This document shows, piece after piece, positions 1 through 7,571 of a DNA stretch of 64,000 nt. Both the position numbers and the translations under genes were made by a program. Source of the stretch: JAAXHF01 sp965242605 (GTDB taxonomy: Bacteria > Desulfobacterota > Binatia > Bin18); assembly GCA_965242605.1 (NCBI GenBank), contig CBDESS010000001.1, forward strand, positions 1,178,001 through 1,242,000, in the 5' to 3' direction. How positions within the stretch are numbered: position 1 is the stretch's first letter; the number at the start of each line of letters is the position of its first letter. The notes under the pieces are model-generated. The model did no database searches. It saw only the letters and a list, made by a program, of their open reading frames with translations, and was not told the origin of the DNA.

Positions 1-1
1 G

Positions 2-916
2 CTGGTGCCGTCCGTGAGTTACGGCATTGCCATTGCCAGTCACAATACGCGGCTCCGGCCCGGGCAAAACGTGGTCATCCCCGCCGAGGAGTTTCCGAGC
101 AATGTCTATGCCTGGATGTCACAGTGCCGGCACAGCGGAGCGCGCCTGCGGTTTGTTGCGCGTCCAGACCACGGCTCAGACACCTGGACGGTCCGTCTCC
201 TCAACGCCATAGACCGCCACACCGCAGTCGTAACCCTCAGCACGGTCCATTGGACGGACGGCACGCCGTTTGATGTAGCCCGGATTGGACGCCGGGCACA
301 CGAAGTCGGAGCGCTCTTCGTCGTCGATGGCACGCAGTCCATTGGGGCCGCGGCGTTTGACTGTGCCGATGTGCAACCGGACCTCCTGGTGTGCGCCGGC
401 TATAAGTGGCTGCTCGGCCCCTACCAGTACGGTTTTGCGGTGGTGGGCGACCGCCTGCTTGACGCCGAGCCGTTTGAACACAACTGGATTACCCGAAGAA
501 ACAGCCACGACTTCAGCGCCCTCGTCCACTATCAGGCCGGGTTTCAGCCTGGGGCGCAGCGCTTTGACGCCGGCGAGCGGTCCAACTTCATTCTGGTGCC
601 CATGCTGCTCGAAGCGCTCCACCAGATCGACCGCTGGGGCGTGGCCAATATCCAGACCTACTGCGCCCGGCTGAGCGACGGCCTGGCCGCAGCCCTGGCC
701 GACAGTGCGTATATGCTGGCCGCCGAGCGTTCGGCCCACCTGTTTGGCGTGCGGCTGCCCGACGCCGAGCGTATCCCGGCCATTCTTGCCGAGCTGCGCC
801 GGCGGCAGGTGTATGTGTCCCAGCGTGGCAACTCCATCCGCGTATCGCCCCATGTCTACAATCGGCCCGAGGATATGGAGGCGCTGGCCGAGGCCCTGCT
901 ACTGACCCTGGGCTAG
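2..916 (+). CDS. Class V aminotransferase / cysteine desulfurase-like PLP enzyme, 5' partial
   Basis: The frame is open to the left edge, so the N-terminus lies outside the window; the visible first codons read LVPSVSYG, an internal motif of fold-type I class V enzymes rather than a start. The PLP lysine is most likely the K of GYKWLLGP, preceded by the cofactor-binding Asp region VVDGTQSIGA. The remaining 304 residues contain the large-domain end and the C-terminal small domain. The family includes cysteine desulfurases, selenocysteine lyases, kynureninases and isopenicillin-N-epimerase-like proteins. I cannot tell the substrate, and no SUF or ISC partner gene is visible next to it. The next gene is convergent. 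Confidence 0.85.
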   Translation: MVPSVSYGIAIASHNTRLRPGQNVVIPAEEFPSNVYAWMSQCRHSGARLRFVARPDHGSDTWTVRLLNAIDRHTAVVTLSTVHWTDGTPFDVARIGRRAHEVGALFVVDGTQSIGAAAFDCADVQPDLLVCAGYKWLLGPYQYGFAVVGDRLLDAEPFEHNWITRRNSHDFSALVHYQAGFQPGAQRFDAGERSNFILVPMLLEALHQIDRWGVANIQTYCARLSDGLAAALADSAYMLAAERSAHLFGVRLPDAERIPAILAELRRRQVYVSQRGNSIRVSPHVYNRPEDMEALAEALLLTLG

Positions 917-930
917 GGCGCGGGGCTGCC

Positions 931-1614
931 TCAGGCCGGCGTCTTTCTGCGCGTGTCGCCGGCTGGCCTGGCAAACGGCGTGCCGTAGGCGTTGAGCCAG
1001 CTGACCTCTTCCACCGCCCTGCGGCTGACCGGCCCAAAGCGGCCTAGCGGGTAGCCGATTGGAATCAGTGCATAGGTGGTAATCGTCTCCGGCAGCTCAA
1101 GAATTTTCTTCATGTCGGCTTCATACTGGGTCGTCACCGAGGTCAGCGTTGCGCCCAGACCCAGGGCCCGGCAGGCCAACAGGATATTCTGTACCGCGGG
1201 GTAGATGCTGCCGCCGATAATCCGAAGGAAGTGCTTGGCGTTTGGCCCTGTCTTGCGCGCGGCGTGCAGGCGGCGCTCGCGCAGACACGCGACGAGCAGA
1301 ACCGGGGCCTCGGCCAGGTGCTCGGCCAGGTAGGAGGCGGCCCGGACATTTGCATCGCTCTCGGGCGTGAGTCCGGCCGCGGCGTACTGTTTGAGGGCAA
1401 TCCGCCAGCCGTGTTGATACACAGCCGCAATTCTTTGCTTGCGCTCCGGGTCAGTCACCACCACAAACCGCCAGGCCTGGACGCCGCCACCGCTCGGCGC
1501 TTGGGTGCCGGCCTCAAGGATGCGATAGATCAGTTCGTCCGGGACGGGGTCGGGCTTGAGGCGTCTCATGCTGCGACAGGTGTACATGATGTCAAACAGC
1601 TCGTGTTCGGCCAT
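931..1614 (-). CDS. Nitroreductase-family FMN oxidoreductase
   Basis: A 227-residue protein of the nitroreductase fold, which uses FMN and NAD(P)H to reduce nitro groups, quinones, enones or flavins. The N-terminal FMN-binding signature is visible (TCRSMRRLKPDPVPDEL), followed by APSGGGVQAWRFVVV and a C-terminal IPIGYPLGRF motif. I chose the ATG at 1614 (MAEHELFDI) because AAGGAG lies just upstream; a longer frame to 1725 would add an unconserved Arg-rich leader. It follows the exported protein ending at 1629 on the same strand with a 14-nt gap, so the two are probably co-transcribed. The physiological substrate is not inferable. Confidence 0.85.
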   Translation of the reverse strand: MAEHELFDIMYTCRSMRRLKPDPVPDELIYRILEAGTQAPSGGGVQAWRFVVVTDPERKQRIAAVYQHGWRIALKQYAAAGLTPESDANVRAASYLAEHLAEAPVLLVACLRERRLHAARKTGPNAKHFLRIIGGSIYPAVQNILLACRALGLGATLTSVTTQYEADMKKILELPETITTYALIPIGYPLGRFGPVSRRAVEEVSWLNAYGTPFARPAGDTRRKTPA

Positions 1615-1628
1615 GCGGGATGCTCCTT

Positions 1629-2342
1629 CTAGTGAATCCGGTACGCCACGAGGCGGGTCACGCTTTTTTGTGCCGCGCCTTCGCTGCTGATGGCTTTGAC
1701 CAGGCCAACTCCCCGGGCGTACCACTCGGTATGCAGCAGCGCAAACTCCGAGTCCTCTGTGCGCGGGTCTGGAACCGCGCTGATGGTCAGCGTCTCTACC
1801 CTGAGACAGTTGCGAAAGGTCCCGGCCGGCACCTCTATCGAGGTCGGGTCAATCCAGGCAGTGGCCGACGAGCGGCTCTGCCCCCCGCTGGCCATGACCC
1901 AGGTGTCCAGCTTCATGCGCCAGCGGGTTCTGTGTACAAACGGACTGGGCATGACCTGGTCAAGCCCTTGACCCAGCCGGGTGTCCCAGACCCGGTCGCC
2001 CTGAGAGTCCAGCCACGGATAGCGGTATAAAAACCCGTTCCTGCGAAAATAGGCGACTGTGCTTCTGGCCTCGGGCGCGCGAGGAGTGAGGGGTTCGTAG
2101 TCCTCGGCCACCACATAGGACGGCTGGCCGAACAGCGGCCAGTTGTCTTTGATGACGGTCTCGGTCATGGAGTAGTGATAGTCTCCGCCCGAGAACCTGA
2201 CCTCGTGCGTCCAGGTGTTATGCAGGGCCAGGGGGAAGAAGTCAGCCGCCCTGAACCGGTCTCTGGTCAGTGGGGAGAAGAGCGTGGCGAGTGACCAGAC
2301 AATGCCGACGGCCGTGATGCACGCGAGCAGCCCTCTCCCCAT
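1629..2342 (-). CDS. Exported or membrane-anchored protein of unknown function
   Basis: A 237-residue protein that begins with one hydrophobic segment (about residues 3-22, LLACITAVGIVWSLATLF), either an uncleaved signal anchor or a signal peptide. The rest is soluble and beta-rich, with many aromatic residues. Near the C-terminus there is a WYARGVGLVKAI motif, a pattern seen in periplasmic proteins of unknown function that follow the layout 'G-FxNCLRVE...E.WYA.GVGLVK'. No catalytic motif is evident. It is probably translated with the nitroreductase 14 nt downstream and is transcribed divergently from the sigma factor gene, leaving about 75 bp for both promoters. Confidence 0.6.
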   Translation of the reverse strand: MGRGLLACITAVGIVWSLATLFSPLTRDRFRAADFFPLALHNTWTHEVRFSGGDYHYSMTETVIKDNWPLFGQPSYVVAEDYEPLTPRAPEARSTVAYFRRNGFLYRYPWLDSQGDRVWDTRLGQGLDQVMPSPFVHRTRWRMKLDTWVMASGGQSRSSATAWIDPTSIEVPAGTFRNCLRVETLTISAVPDPRTEDSEFALLHTEWYARGVGLVKAISSEGAAQKSVTRLVAYRIH

Positions 2343-2416
2343 GCTCCCAGCATATACTGTTTGCCCTCCGGCGGTGCAAGCGATTTCACAAACGGCCGGC
2401 TGAGGGGTCTTTCTCT

Positions 2417-2992
2417 ATGGAGATGGCGATACATCCCGAGCGGCAGACCCACGATCTCCCTTTTACTGAGCTGGTGCAGCGTCACCAGGGGGCAGTGTAC
2501 GGCTACCTGGTGCGCTTTACCCGGGACCCGCACGACGCCCAGGACCTCTTTCAAGAGACGTTTTTACGCGCCTACCGGGCGTATGCCCAAGCCCCGCGGC
2601 GGCAAGACGGGTTGAACCATCGGTCCTGGTTGATGCGGATCGCGATCAACGTATCCAGGAACTATGCGCGTGACCGCCAACGCCGGGGCCGGGTGTTGGT
2701 GGCTGGGGGCCGTGAGCTCGACGAAGACGCCGCCCCGCGGCTCGAAAACGGGGCAGATATGGAGGAAACCGTGGCTGCCAACGAGACGACCCGGACCCTG
2801 CTGGCCGCTATTGAAGCCCTGCCCTTCCGGCAGCGCGCCGCCCTTGTCCAACGCCAGTTCGAGGGTCTGGACTATCACCGTATCGCCGACAATCTGGCGT
2901 GTTCCCAGGACACCGCGCGGGCGCATGTCTATCAGGCTCTCCGCAAGTTGCGGCTGGCCCTCGCCCGGCGGGACGCCAGCACAAAGGCGTGA
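2417..2992 (+). CDS. ECF-type RNA polymerase sigma factor
   Basis: A 191-residue sigma-70 family protein with only regions 2 and 4. Region 2 covers about residues 15-85 (FTELVQRHQGAVYGYLVRFT, then DAQDLFQETFLRAYRAY, and the promoter-melting stretch SWLMRIAINVSRNYARDRQR). A flexible linker follows, and region 4 is at about residues 120-180 (LPFRQRAALVQRQFEGLDY, helix-turn-helix around IADNLACSQDTARAHVYQAL). The next gene begins with an anti-sigma-type zinc finger and carries DNA alkylation-repair domains, so this sigma factor probably controls an alkylation response (inference). The 3' end is affected by a 67-bp tandem duplication: the last codons LRLALARRDAST are encoded again beyond the stop. 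Confidence 0.92.
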   Translation: MEMAIHPERQTHDLPFTELVQRHQGAVYGYLVRFTRDPHDAQDLFQETFLRAYRAYAQAPRRQDGLNHRSWLMRIAINVSRNYARDRQRRGRVLVAGGRELDEDAAPRLENGADMEETVAANETTRTLLAAIEALPFRQRAALVQRQFEGLDYHRIADNLACSQDTARAHVYQALRKLRLALARRDASTKA

Positions 2993-3049
2993 AGTGGGAC
3001 CGGACCGGAGAGCGTTGCGGCTGGCCCTCGCCCGGCGGGACGCCAGCAC
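2947..3049 (+). repeat. Partial tandem duplication, period 67 bp
   Basis: A 36-bp sequence at 2947-2982 recurs without a mismatch at 3014-3049, separated by 31 bp. The first copy encodes the last residues of the sigma factor (LRLALARRDAST) and the second lies in the gap before the anti-sigma/alkyltransferase gene. In the second copy the frame would continue as STEQDQAVRRTRL, so the duplication probably replaced the original C-terminal tail with a short STKA ending and widened the intergenic gap. Confidence 0.9.
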
Positions 3050-3082
3050 CGAGCAGGACCAGGCTGTCAGGAGGACCAGGTT

Positions 3083-4048
3083 ATGACGAAACCATGCGGA
3101 TTTTCAGAACGCCGGCTCATTGCTGAGGCCTTCGGCGAGGCCACGGCTGAGTTAGATCAACAGGTGCGCCGGCATGTGGCCGGCTGCGCGTTGTGTAGCG
3201 AGCGGCTGGAACAGTATCGGACGCTGCGCGCCCGCTTACGCGCCTGGCCCGCCCCCACCGGGGAGGCCGCGGGCCTTCGGCGCGCCCGGCAGGCGCTTGA
3301 GGCGCGGCTGTGCGAGCCGCAGCGTCCAGGGCTGCGCGTCCAGTTGTGGCACTCGCCGGTCGGGGACATTCTGCTTGGAGCGACCGACAAAGGGGTGGTT
3401 TTTGTCGAGTTCCAGCGCCCCGACGCGTCCATATCGTCAACGCTCGCGCGCCTGGCTCCCGCGCTGAGGCCCGAGCAGGCCGGGCCGGATACCGCCGCCC
3501 TCGTCCAACAGCTTGACGAGTATTTTGTCGGAACACGCCGGATGCTTGACTGGGCGTTGGATGATCGCCTGATGCGCAGTGACTTTCAGCGCCGGGTACT
3601 GCGGGCCACCACAGCCATTCCCTACGGCACGGTCATGAGCTATCAGGGTCTGGCCGATGTCATCGGCCAACCCACCGCGGTCCGCGCTGTCGCCCAAGCC
3701 CTGCGCCACAACCCGGTTCCTCTCTGTATTCCGTGTCATCGGGTGTTGGGCAGCGACGGGCGCTTGACCGGCTATGCCGGCAACCTGGTCGATATCAAAC
3801 GCGACATCCTTGAGACGGAGGGGGTTCCGGTCAGACACACGAAACGGGGCCCGGCCATTGCCACCGCCCGGATGTATGTGGGCTGGCGTTCCCGCTCCCG
3901 CCTGTGTCGGCCTGACTGTTCGAGCCTGCACGCGCAAACGGCCGGCGAGCGGGTCCTGATCCCCTCTCAGACCCGCGCGCATGAACTCGGCTATCGGCCC
4001 TGCTCCCGGTGTCAGCCCGAGCTGCGTCCCTTGGCCGGTCTTGTCTGA
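3083..4048 (+). CDS. Fusion: anti-sigma zinc finger + O6-alkylguanine-DNA alkyltransferase + Ada Cys4 domain
   Basis: This 321-residue protein has three parts. Residues about 10-50 form a putative anti-sigma zinc finger of HxxxCxxC type (H31, C35, C38). Residues about 85-250 form an alkyltransferase with the active-site motif IPCHRV (C218), the preceding PYGTVMSYQGLA region and the following GYAGNLVDIKR. Residues about 262-315 match the methyl-phosphotriester-accepting Zn domain of Ada, with CX3C (C275, C279) and CX2C (C307, C310) about 27 residues apart and the typical GYRPCSRCQPE ending. In Ada the first of these cysteines accepts the methyl group. The AraC-type DNA-binding part of Ada is absent. 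AGGAGG sits 8 nt before the ATG. Its place directly after an ECF sigma gene suggests an anti-sigma factor that senses alkylation damage (inference). Confidence 0.9.
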   Translation: MTKPCGFSERRLIAEAFGEATAELDQQVRRHVAGCALCSERLEQYRTLRARLRAWPAPTGEAAGLRRARQALEARLCEPQRPGLRVQLWHSPVGDILLGATDKGVVFVEFQRPDASISSTLARLAPALRPEQAGPDTAALVQQLDEYFVGTRRMLDWALDDRLMRSDFQRRVLRATTAIPYGTVMSYQGLADVIGQPTAVRAVAQALRHNPVPLCIPCHRVLGSDGRLTGYAGNLVDIKRDILETEGVPVRHTKRGPAIATARMYVGWRSRSRLCRPDCSSLHAQTAGERVLIPSQTRAHELGYRPCSRCQPELRPLAGLV

Positions 4049-4076
4049 GCCAGCCCTTTTGTATACAGCATCGGGC

Positions 4077-4490
4077 ATGGGGTGCGCCGGTCTTCCCGCC
4101 TTTTCCGCTGCGGTCTACCTGCTGGTCGCGCGCGTTCCCAAGGGCAAGGTCGTGACCTATGGGCAGGTGGCGGCTCTGCTGGGGGCACCGCGCGCGCCTC
4201 GGGCGGTCGGGGCTGCTCTGCGCCGTCTGTCCCCTCCGCTGTCCCACACCGTTCCCTGGCAACGGGTCATCAACGCCTCGGGCGGCATCAGCATTCGCGG
4301 CGACCTGATTCGGGCCGGGCAGCAACGCTGGCTGCTTGAAGACGAGGGCATTGAGTTCGGCCGCCGCGGCACGATTGATCTCGACAGGTATCGCTGGGCC
4401 GGTCCCAAGCGGTGGAACATCCCCCAGTGGAAGACGCAGCCCGCTAGGGGGTCAGGATCAGCTTCCCGACGGACTGACGGGATTCCATGA
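4077..4490 (+). CDS. Alkyltransferase-like protein (MGMT fold without acceptor cysteine)
   Basis: A 137-residue protein with the DNA-binding domain of the MGMT family (VPKGKVVTYGQVAALLGAP, RAVGAALRR). The acceptor cysteine is replaced: the active-site motif reads VPWQRVINASG, with Trp where alkyltransferases have Cys. Proteins with this change (ATL family) bind O6-alkylguanine without removing the alkyl group and hand lesions to nucleotide excision repair. The ATG at 4077 is preferred because homology starts just after it, although no good ribosome binding site precedes it and the frame is open from 3981. It begins 28 nt after the alkyltransferase fusion gene, so the three genes look like one alkylation-response operon. 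The 3' end overlaps the convergent oxidoreductase gene by 47 bp. Confidence 0.85.
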   Translation: MGCAGLPAFSAAVYLLVARVPKGKVVTYGQVAALLGAPRAPRAVGAALRRLSPPLSHTVPWQRVINASGGISIRGDLIRAGQQRWLLEDEGIEFGRRGTIDLDRYRWAGPKRWNIPQWKTQPARGSGSASRRTDGIP

Positions 4491-5412
4491 ACCGATGCGC
4501 CTCCGCGGCCTCATCCAGCGGGTAGGTCTTGCCTATCAGGAGGGTGAGCTTGCCGTCCTCCATGAGCTGAAACGAGTTGGCAATCGCGTGTTGGTGCAGC
4601 TCGGGTATGGCCGAGGCGGTGTACAGGCCAAAACAGCTGACCTTGAGCGAGTGCTGGAACAGGCCAAAGACATTCAGCGGCTCGGGCGCACCGCCGGCCT
4701 GGCCGTACAGGACGGCCTGGCCGAACGGGGCTAAGCAGCTCAGCCCTTTGGCAAAGGTCGGTTTGCCCACCGCGTCAAGGATCAGCTCAACCCCCCTGCC
4801 GTCGGTCAGCTCTCGGGCTGCTTCGGCAAAGTCCTGACGCTCATAATTGATCACCGCGTCTGCCCCATACTGCCGGGCCAGCTCGGCCTTGGCGTCGCTG
4901 GAGACGGTGCCGATCACCCGCGCGCCGGCCGCTTTGGCGATCTGCATGGCGACAATGCCCACCCCGCCGGCCGCGGAATGCACGAGTACGGTTTGGCCGG
5001 CTGCGGTCTGATGACAGGTGTGCAACAGGTGGTAGGCGGTGAGGGTCTGAATTGGAAAGGCCGCGCCCTGCTCAAAACCGACCGAATCGGGCAGCGGCAT
5101 CACTTGGTCAGCCGAGACGAGCGCATACTCGGCGTAGGTGCGGACCCCGATGGCCGCGACCCGCGCTCCCGGCGCGACGGTGTCCACCCCCTCGCCGACC
5201 GCTTCAACCACGCCCGCGGCTTCAAGCCCGGGCGTATCCGGGAATCTCGGCTGCATGACGTAGCGGCCCTGGCGGAAGCGCGTATCCGCAAAGTTGACCC
5301 CAATGGCCCGATTTTTAATCAGCACCTTGCGGGGTCTGAGGGCAGGAATCGGGGCGTCGCCCAAGCGCAGTACCTCGGGCCCGCCGACCGTCTCAAACAG
5401 AATGGCTTTCAT
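4444..5412 (-). CDS. NADPH:quinone reductase-type zinc-independent dehydrogenase (MDR family)
   Basis: A 322-residue medium-chain dehydrogenase/reductase. It has the N-terminal GroES-like domain (about 1-120) and a Rossmann nucleotide-binding domain with SAAGGVGIVAMQIAKAAGA. The catalytic zinc ligands of alcohol dehydrogenases are missing and the length fits quinone oxidoreductases (QOR). The conserved RNRAIGVNFADTRFRQG stretch is typical of QOR. It would reduce quinones or enals with NADPH. The gene overlaps the convergent alkyltransferase-like gene at its 3' end and is divergent from the TPP enzyme gene. Confidence 0.88.
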   Translation of the reverse strand: MKAILFETVGGPEVLRLGDAPIPALRPRKVLIKNRAIGVNFADTRFRQGRYVMQPRFPDTPGLEAAGVVEAVGEGVDTVAPGARVAAIGVRTYAEYALVSADQVMPLPDSVGFEQGAAFPIQTLTAYHLLHTCHQTAAGQTVLVHSAAGGVGIVAMQIAKAAGARVIGTVSSDAKAELARQYGADAVINYERQDFAEAARELTDGRGVELILDAVGKPTFAKGLSCLAPFGQAVLYGQAGGAPEPLNVFGLFQHSLKVSCFGLYTASAIPELHQHAIANSFQLMEDGKLTLLIGKTYPLDEAAEAHRFMESRQSVGKLILTP

Positions 5413-5588
5413 CGTGCTCTCCCTTCGCTGTGTGTCTCCTCTGTCCTACCCCAATGGTGTCGGCGAGCCCAGATGGGGGGCGTCCCTTGACTGTGCCCCG
5501 CCGGGTGGGGGAAAACGTGATGAGCTGTTGCATAGGGAAGAGCGCACGTTTCAGGGTGGCGTCGCATAGTTCGTGCAAGGAGGAACTC

Positions 5589-7247
5589 ATGGCCAGCATC
5601 CGCGGGGAACAGATCATTGGACAAGCGTTCAAGAACGAGGGCGTTGAGACGATTTTCTTCATGATGGGAGGCCCCACCTCGGGCACGGCCGCCTCGTGCC
5701 TCGCCCACGGTATGCAGGGTATCTATGTACGCCATGAGCAGGCCGCGGCCATGATGGCCCACGCCTATGCCCGCGTCGCCGGCAGGCCCGGCATCTGCAT
5801 TACCCCGTCGGGGCCGGGCACGGCCAATGCCGTCACCGGCCTGGCCAACGCCTGGGCCGACTCCGTACCGATTGTGGCGATTGGAGGCTCTGCGCCGATG
5901 CGTGCCACCACCTTGGATGCGTTCCAGGAGATGGACCAGGTGGCGATGATGAGGCCGGTGGTCAAAGCCGCCTACCGGGTGGATATGGTCCAGCGGATTC
6001 CCGAGTACGTCAGCATCGCCTTTCGGGAGGCGATGGACGGCAAGAAGGGGCCGGTCTATCTGGACCTGCCCGGTGACATCCTGGCCGGAAAGGTGGAAGA
6101 GGACAGCCTGTACTGGCCGCGCAAGTACCGGGTTGAGAGTCGGCCGGCCGGCGACCCGGCGCTGGTCCGGCGGGCGGTTGAGCTGCTCCGTCAGGCCGCC
6201 AGGCCGATTATTGTCACCGGCAGCGGTGTGCTGTGGGCCGACGCCAGCCAGGAGCTGCGGCAGTTTGTTGAGAGAACCGGCATTCCGTTCTACACCACCC
6301 CGCAGGGGCGGGGGGTGGTCCCCGAAGACCACCACCGGGCATTTCCAGCCGCCCGCTCTCTGGCGTTTCGGGAAGCCGACGTGGTGCTCGTCATCGGGGC
6401 CCGCGCCAACTCCATGCTGTCTTTTCTGCGGGCACCGCGTTTTTCAGCCGAGGCCACGTTCATCAACGTCAATCTCGACGGCCGCGCCATCGGCCACAAC
6501 CGGGGGGTTGAGGTGGGGATTATTGGCGATGCCAAGCTGGTGCTCCAGCAGTTGACCGAAGAGGCGAGCGGCAAATTCGACGCGGCTCAGGAGACGGCCT
6601 GGGTCGCCCAGCTCGCCGCCAAGCAGCGCTCTAACGAAGAACGCTCCGCACCGCTGCTGCACGCTGAGGCCGTGCCGGTTCATCCGTTGCGCCTGTGTCG
6701 GGAGGTGCGCGACGTCATCAGCCGCGATACGATTCTGGTGGTAGACGGACACGAAATCCTCAACTTTGCCCGCCAGTCGATCCCCATCTATGACATCGGG
6801 ACCAGCCTGAACGCCGGTCCGCACGGCTGTATGGGCGTGGGTGTGCCGTTCGGGATTGGGGCCAAGGCGGCCCGACCGGACAGGCCGGTCCTGGTGCTGT
6901 CCGGGGATGGGGCGTTTGGCTGGAACGGCATGGAAATGGACTCGGCGATTCGCCACCATCTGCCGATTGTTGTCGTAGTGTCCAACAATGCCGGGTTCAC
7001 CTCGCGCCAGACCGGCCGGGCCACCGCCAGCCACCTGGGCATGGGCAATGTCGGGCGTGAACTCGGCCACCAGCGCTACGACAAAGTCGTTGAGGCGCTC
7101 GGCGGCCACGGCGAGTTTGTCGAGAACCCGGCCGGTATCCGGGCCGCCATTGAGCGCGCCATAGCGAGCGGCAAGCCGGCCCTGGTCAATGTGTGTACCG
7201 ACCCGGAAGCGCAGGCCACCACCGATATGGGATTCGGCGGCTACTGA
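5589..7247 (+). CDS. Thiamine pyrophosphate-dependent enzyme (acetolactate synthase / 2-hydroxyacyl-CoA lyase / oxalyl-CoA decarboxylase superfamily)
   Basis: A 552-residue protein with the three-domain order of the POX/AHAS superfamily: PYR domain (residues 1-170, catalytic Glu in VRHEQAAAMMAHAYAR, then SGPGTANAVTG), a central Rossmann-like domain, and the PP domain with the TPP/Mg motif GDGAFGWNGMEMD ending in SNNAG. The ATG at 5589 follows AAGGAGG. Substrate is not decided by these motifs. The presence of several CoA-transferases in the window makes a 2-hydroxyacyl-CoA or oxalyl-CoA enzyme plausible, but a benzoylformate-decarboxylase-like role cannot be excluded. The DUF493 gene follows on the same strand. 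Confidence 0.8.
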   Translation: MASIRGEQIIGQAFKNEGVETIFFMMGGPTSGTAASCLAHGMQGIYVRHEQAAAMMAHAYARVAGRPGICITPSGPGTANAVTGLANAWADSVPIVAIGGSAPMRATTLDAFQEMDQVAMMRPVVKAAYRVDMVQRIPEYVSIAFREAMDGKKGPVYLDLPGDILAGKVEEDSLYWPRKYRVESRPAGDPALVRRAVELLRQAARPIIVTGSGVLWADASQELRQFVERTGIPFYTTPQGRGVVPEDHHRAFPAARSLAFREADVVLVIGARANSMLSFLRAPRFSAEATFINVNLDGRAIGHNRGVEVGIIGDAKLVLQQLTEEASGKFDAAQETAWVAQLAAKQRSNEERSAPLLHAEAVPVHPLRLCREVRDVISRDTILVVDGHEILNFARQSIPIYDIGTSLNAGPHGCMGVGVPFGIGAKAARPDRPVLVLSGDGAFGWNGMEMDSAIRHHLPIVVVVSNNAGFTSRQTGRATASHLGMGNVGRELGHQRYDKVVEALGGHGEFVENPAGIRAAIERAIASGKPALVNVCTDPEAQATTDMGFGGY

Positions 7248-7314
7248 GAGCCGGCCGGCGGGGCCGGGAGTTGACAAGGCCGCTCCGGCCGCACGTTGCG
7301 AGGAGGAGAGCGGT

Positions 7315-7563
7315 TTGCACAAGCCAGTTATTCACTATCCGTGTCAGTGGCATTACAAGATCATCGGGACTGACCGGCAGCGCATCCTGGACACCATCCC
7401 GACCCTGTTTGCGCACGGTGACTATCGCTTGAGCGAGTCAAACCGCAGCACAACGGGCAAATATACCTCCTTCCATTTCTCACGCCACGTCCACAGTGAG
7501 GAGGAGCGCAATGCGATATTCACGACTCTGAAAAACATCCCGACGGTCAAAATCGTCTTCTAG
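7315..7563 (+). CDS. DUF493 (YbeD/HP0495-like) small protein
   Basis: An 82-residue protein matching the length and pattern of the DUF493 family, a ferredoxin-like ACT-type fold of unknown biochemical role. Visible landmarks are the N-terminal YPCQWHYKIIG, the middle STTGKYTSFHF and the C-terminal LKNIPTVKIVF. The likely start is a TTG at 7315, preceded by GAGGAGGA with 6-nt spacing; no ATG is available downstream that keeps the conserved N-terminus. It lies 67 bp after the TPP enzyme in the same direction and may share its transcript. Confidence 0.75.
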   Translation: MHKPVIHYPCQWHYKIIGTDRQRILDTIPTLFAHGDYRLSESNRSTTGKYTSFHFSRHVHSEEERNAIFTTLKNIPTVKIVF

Positions 7564-7571
7564 GAACGGGT

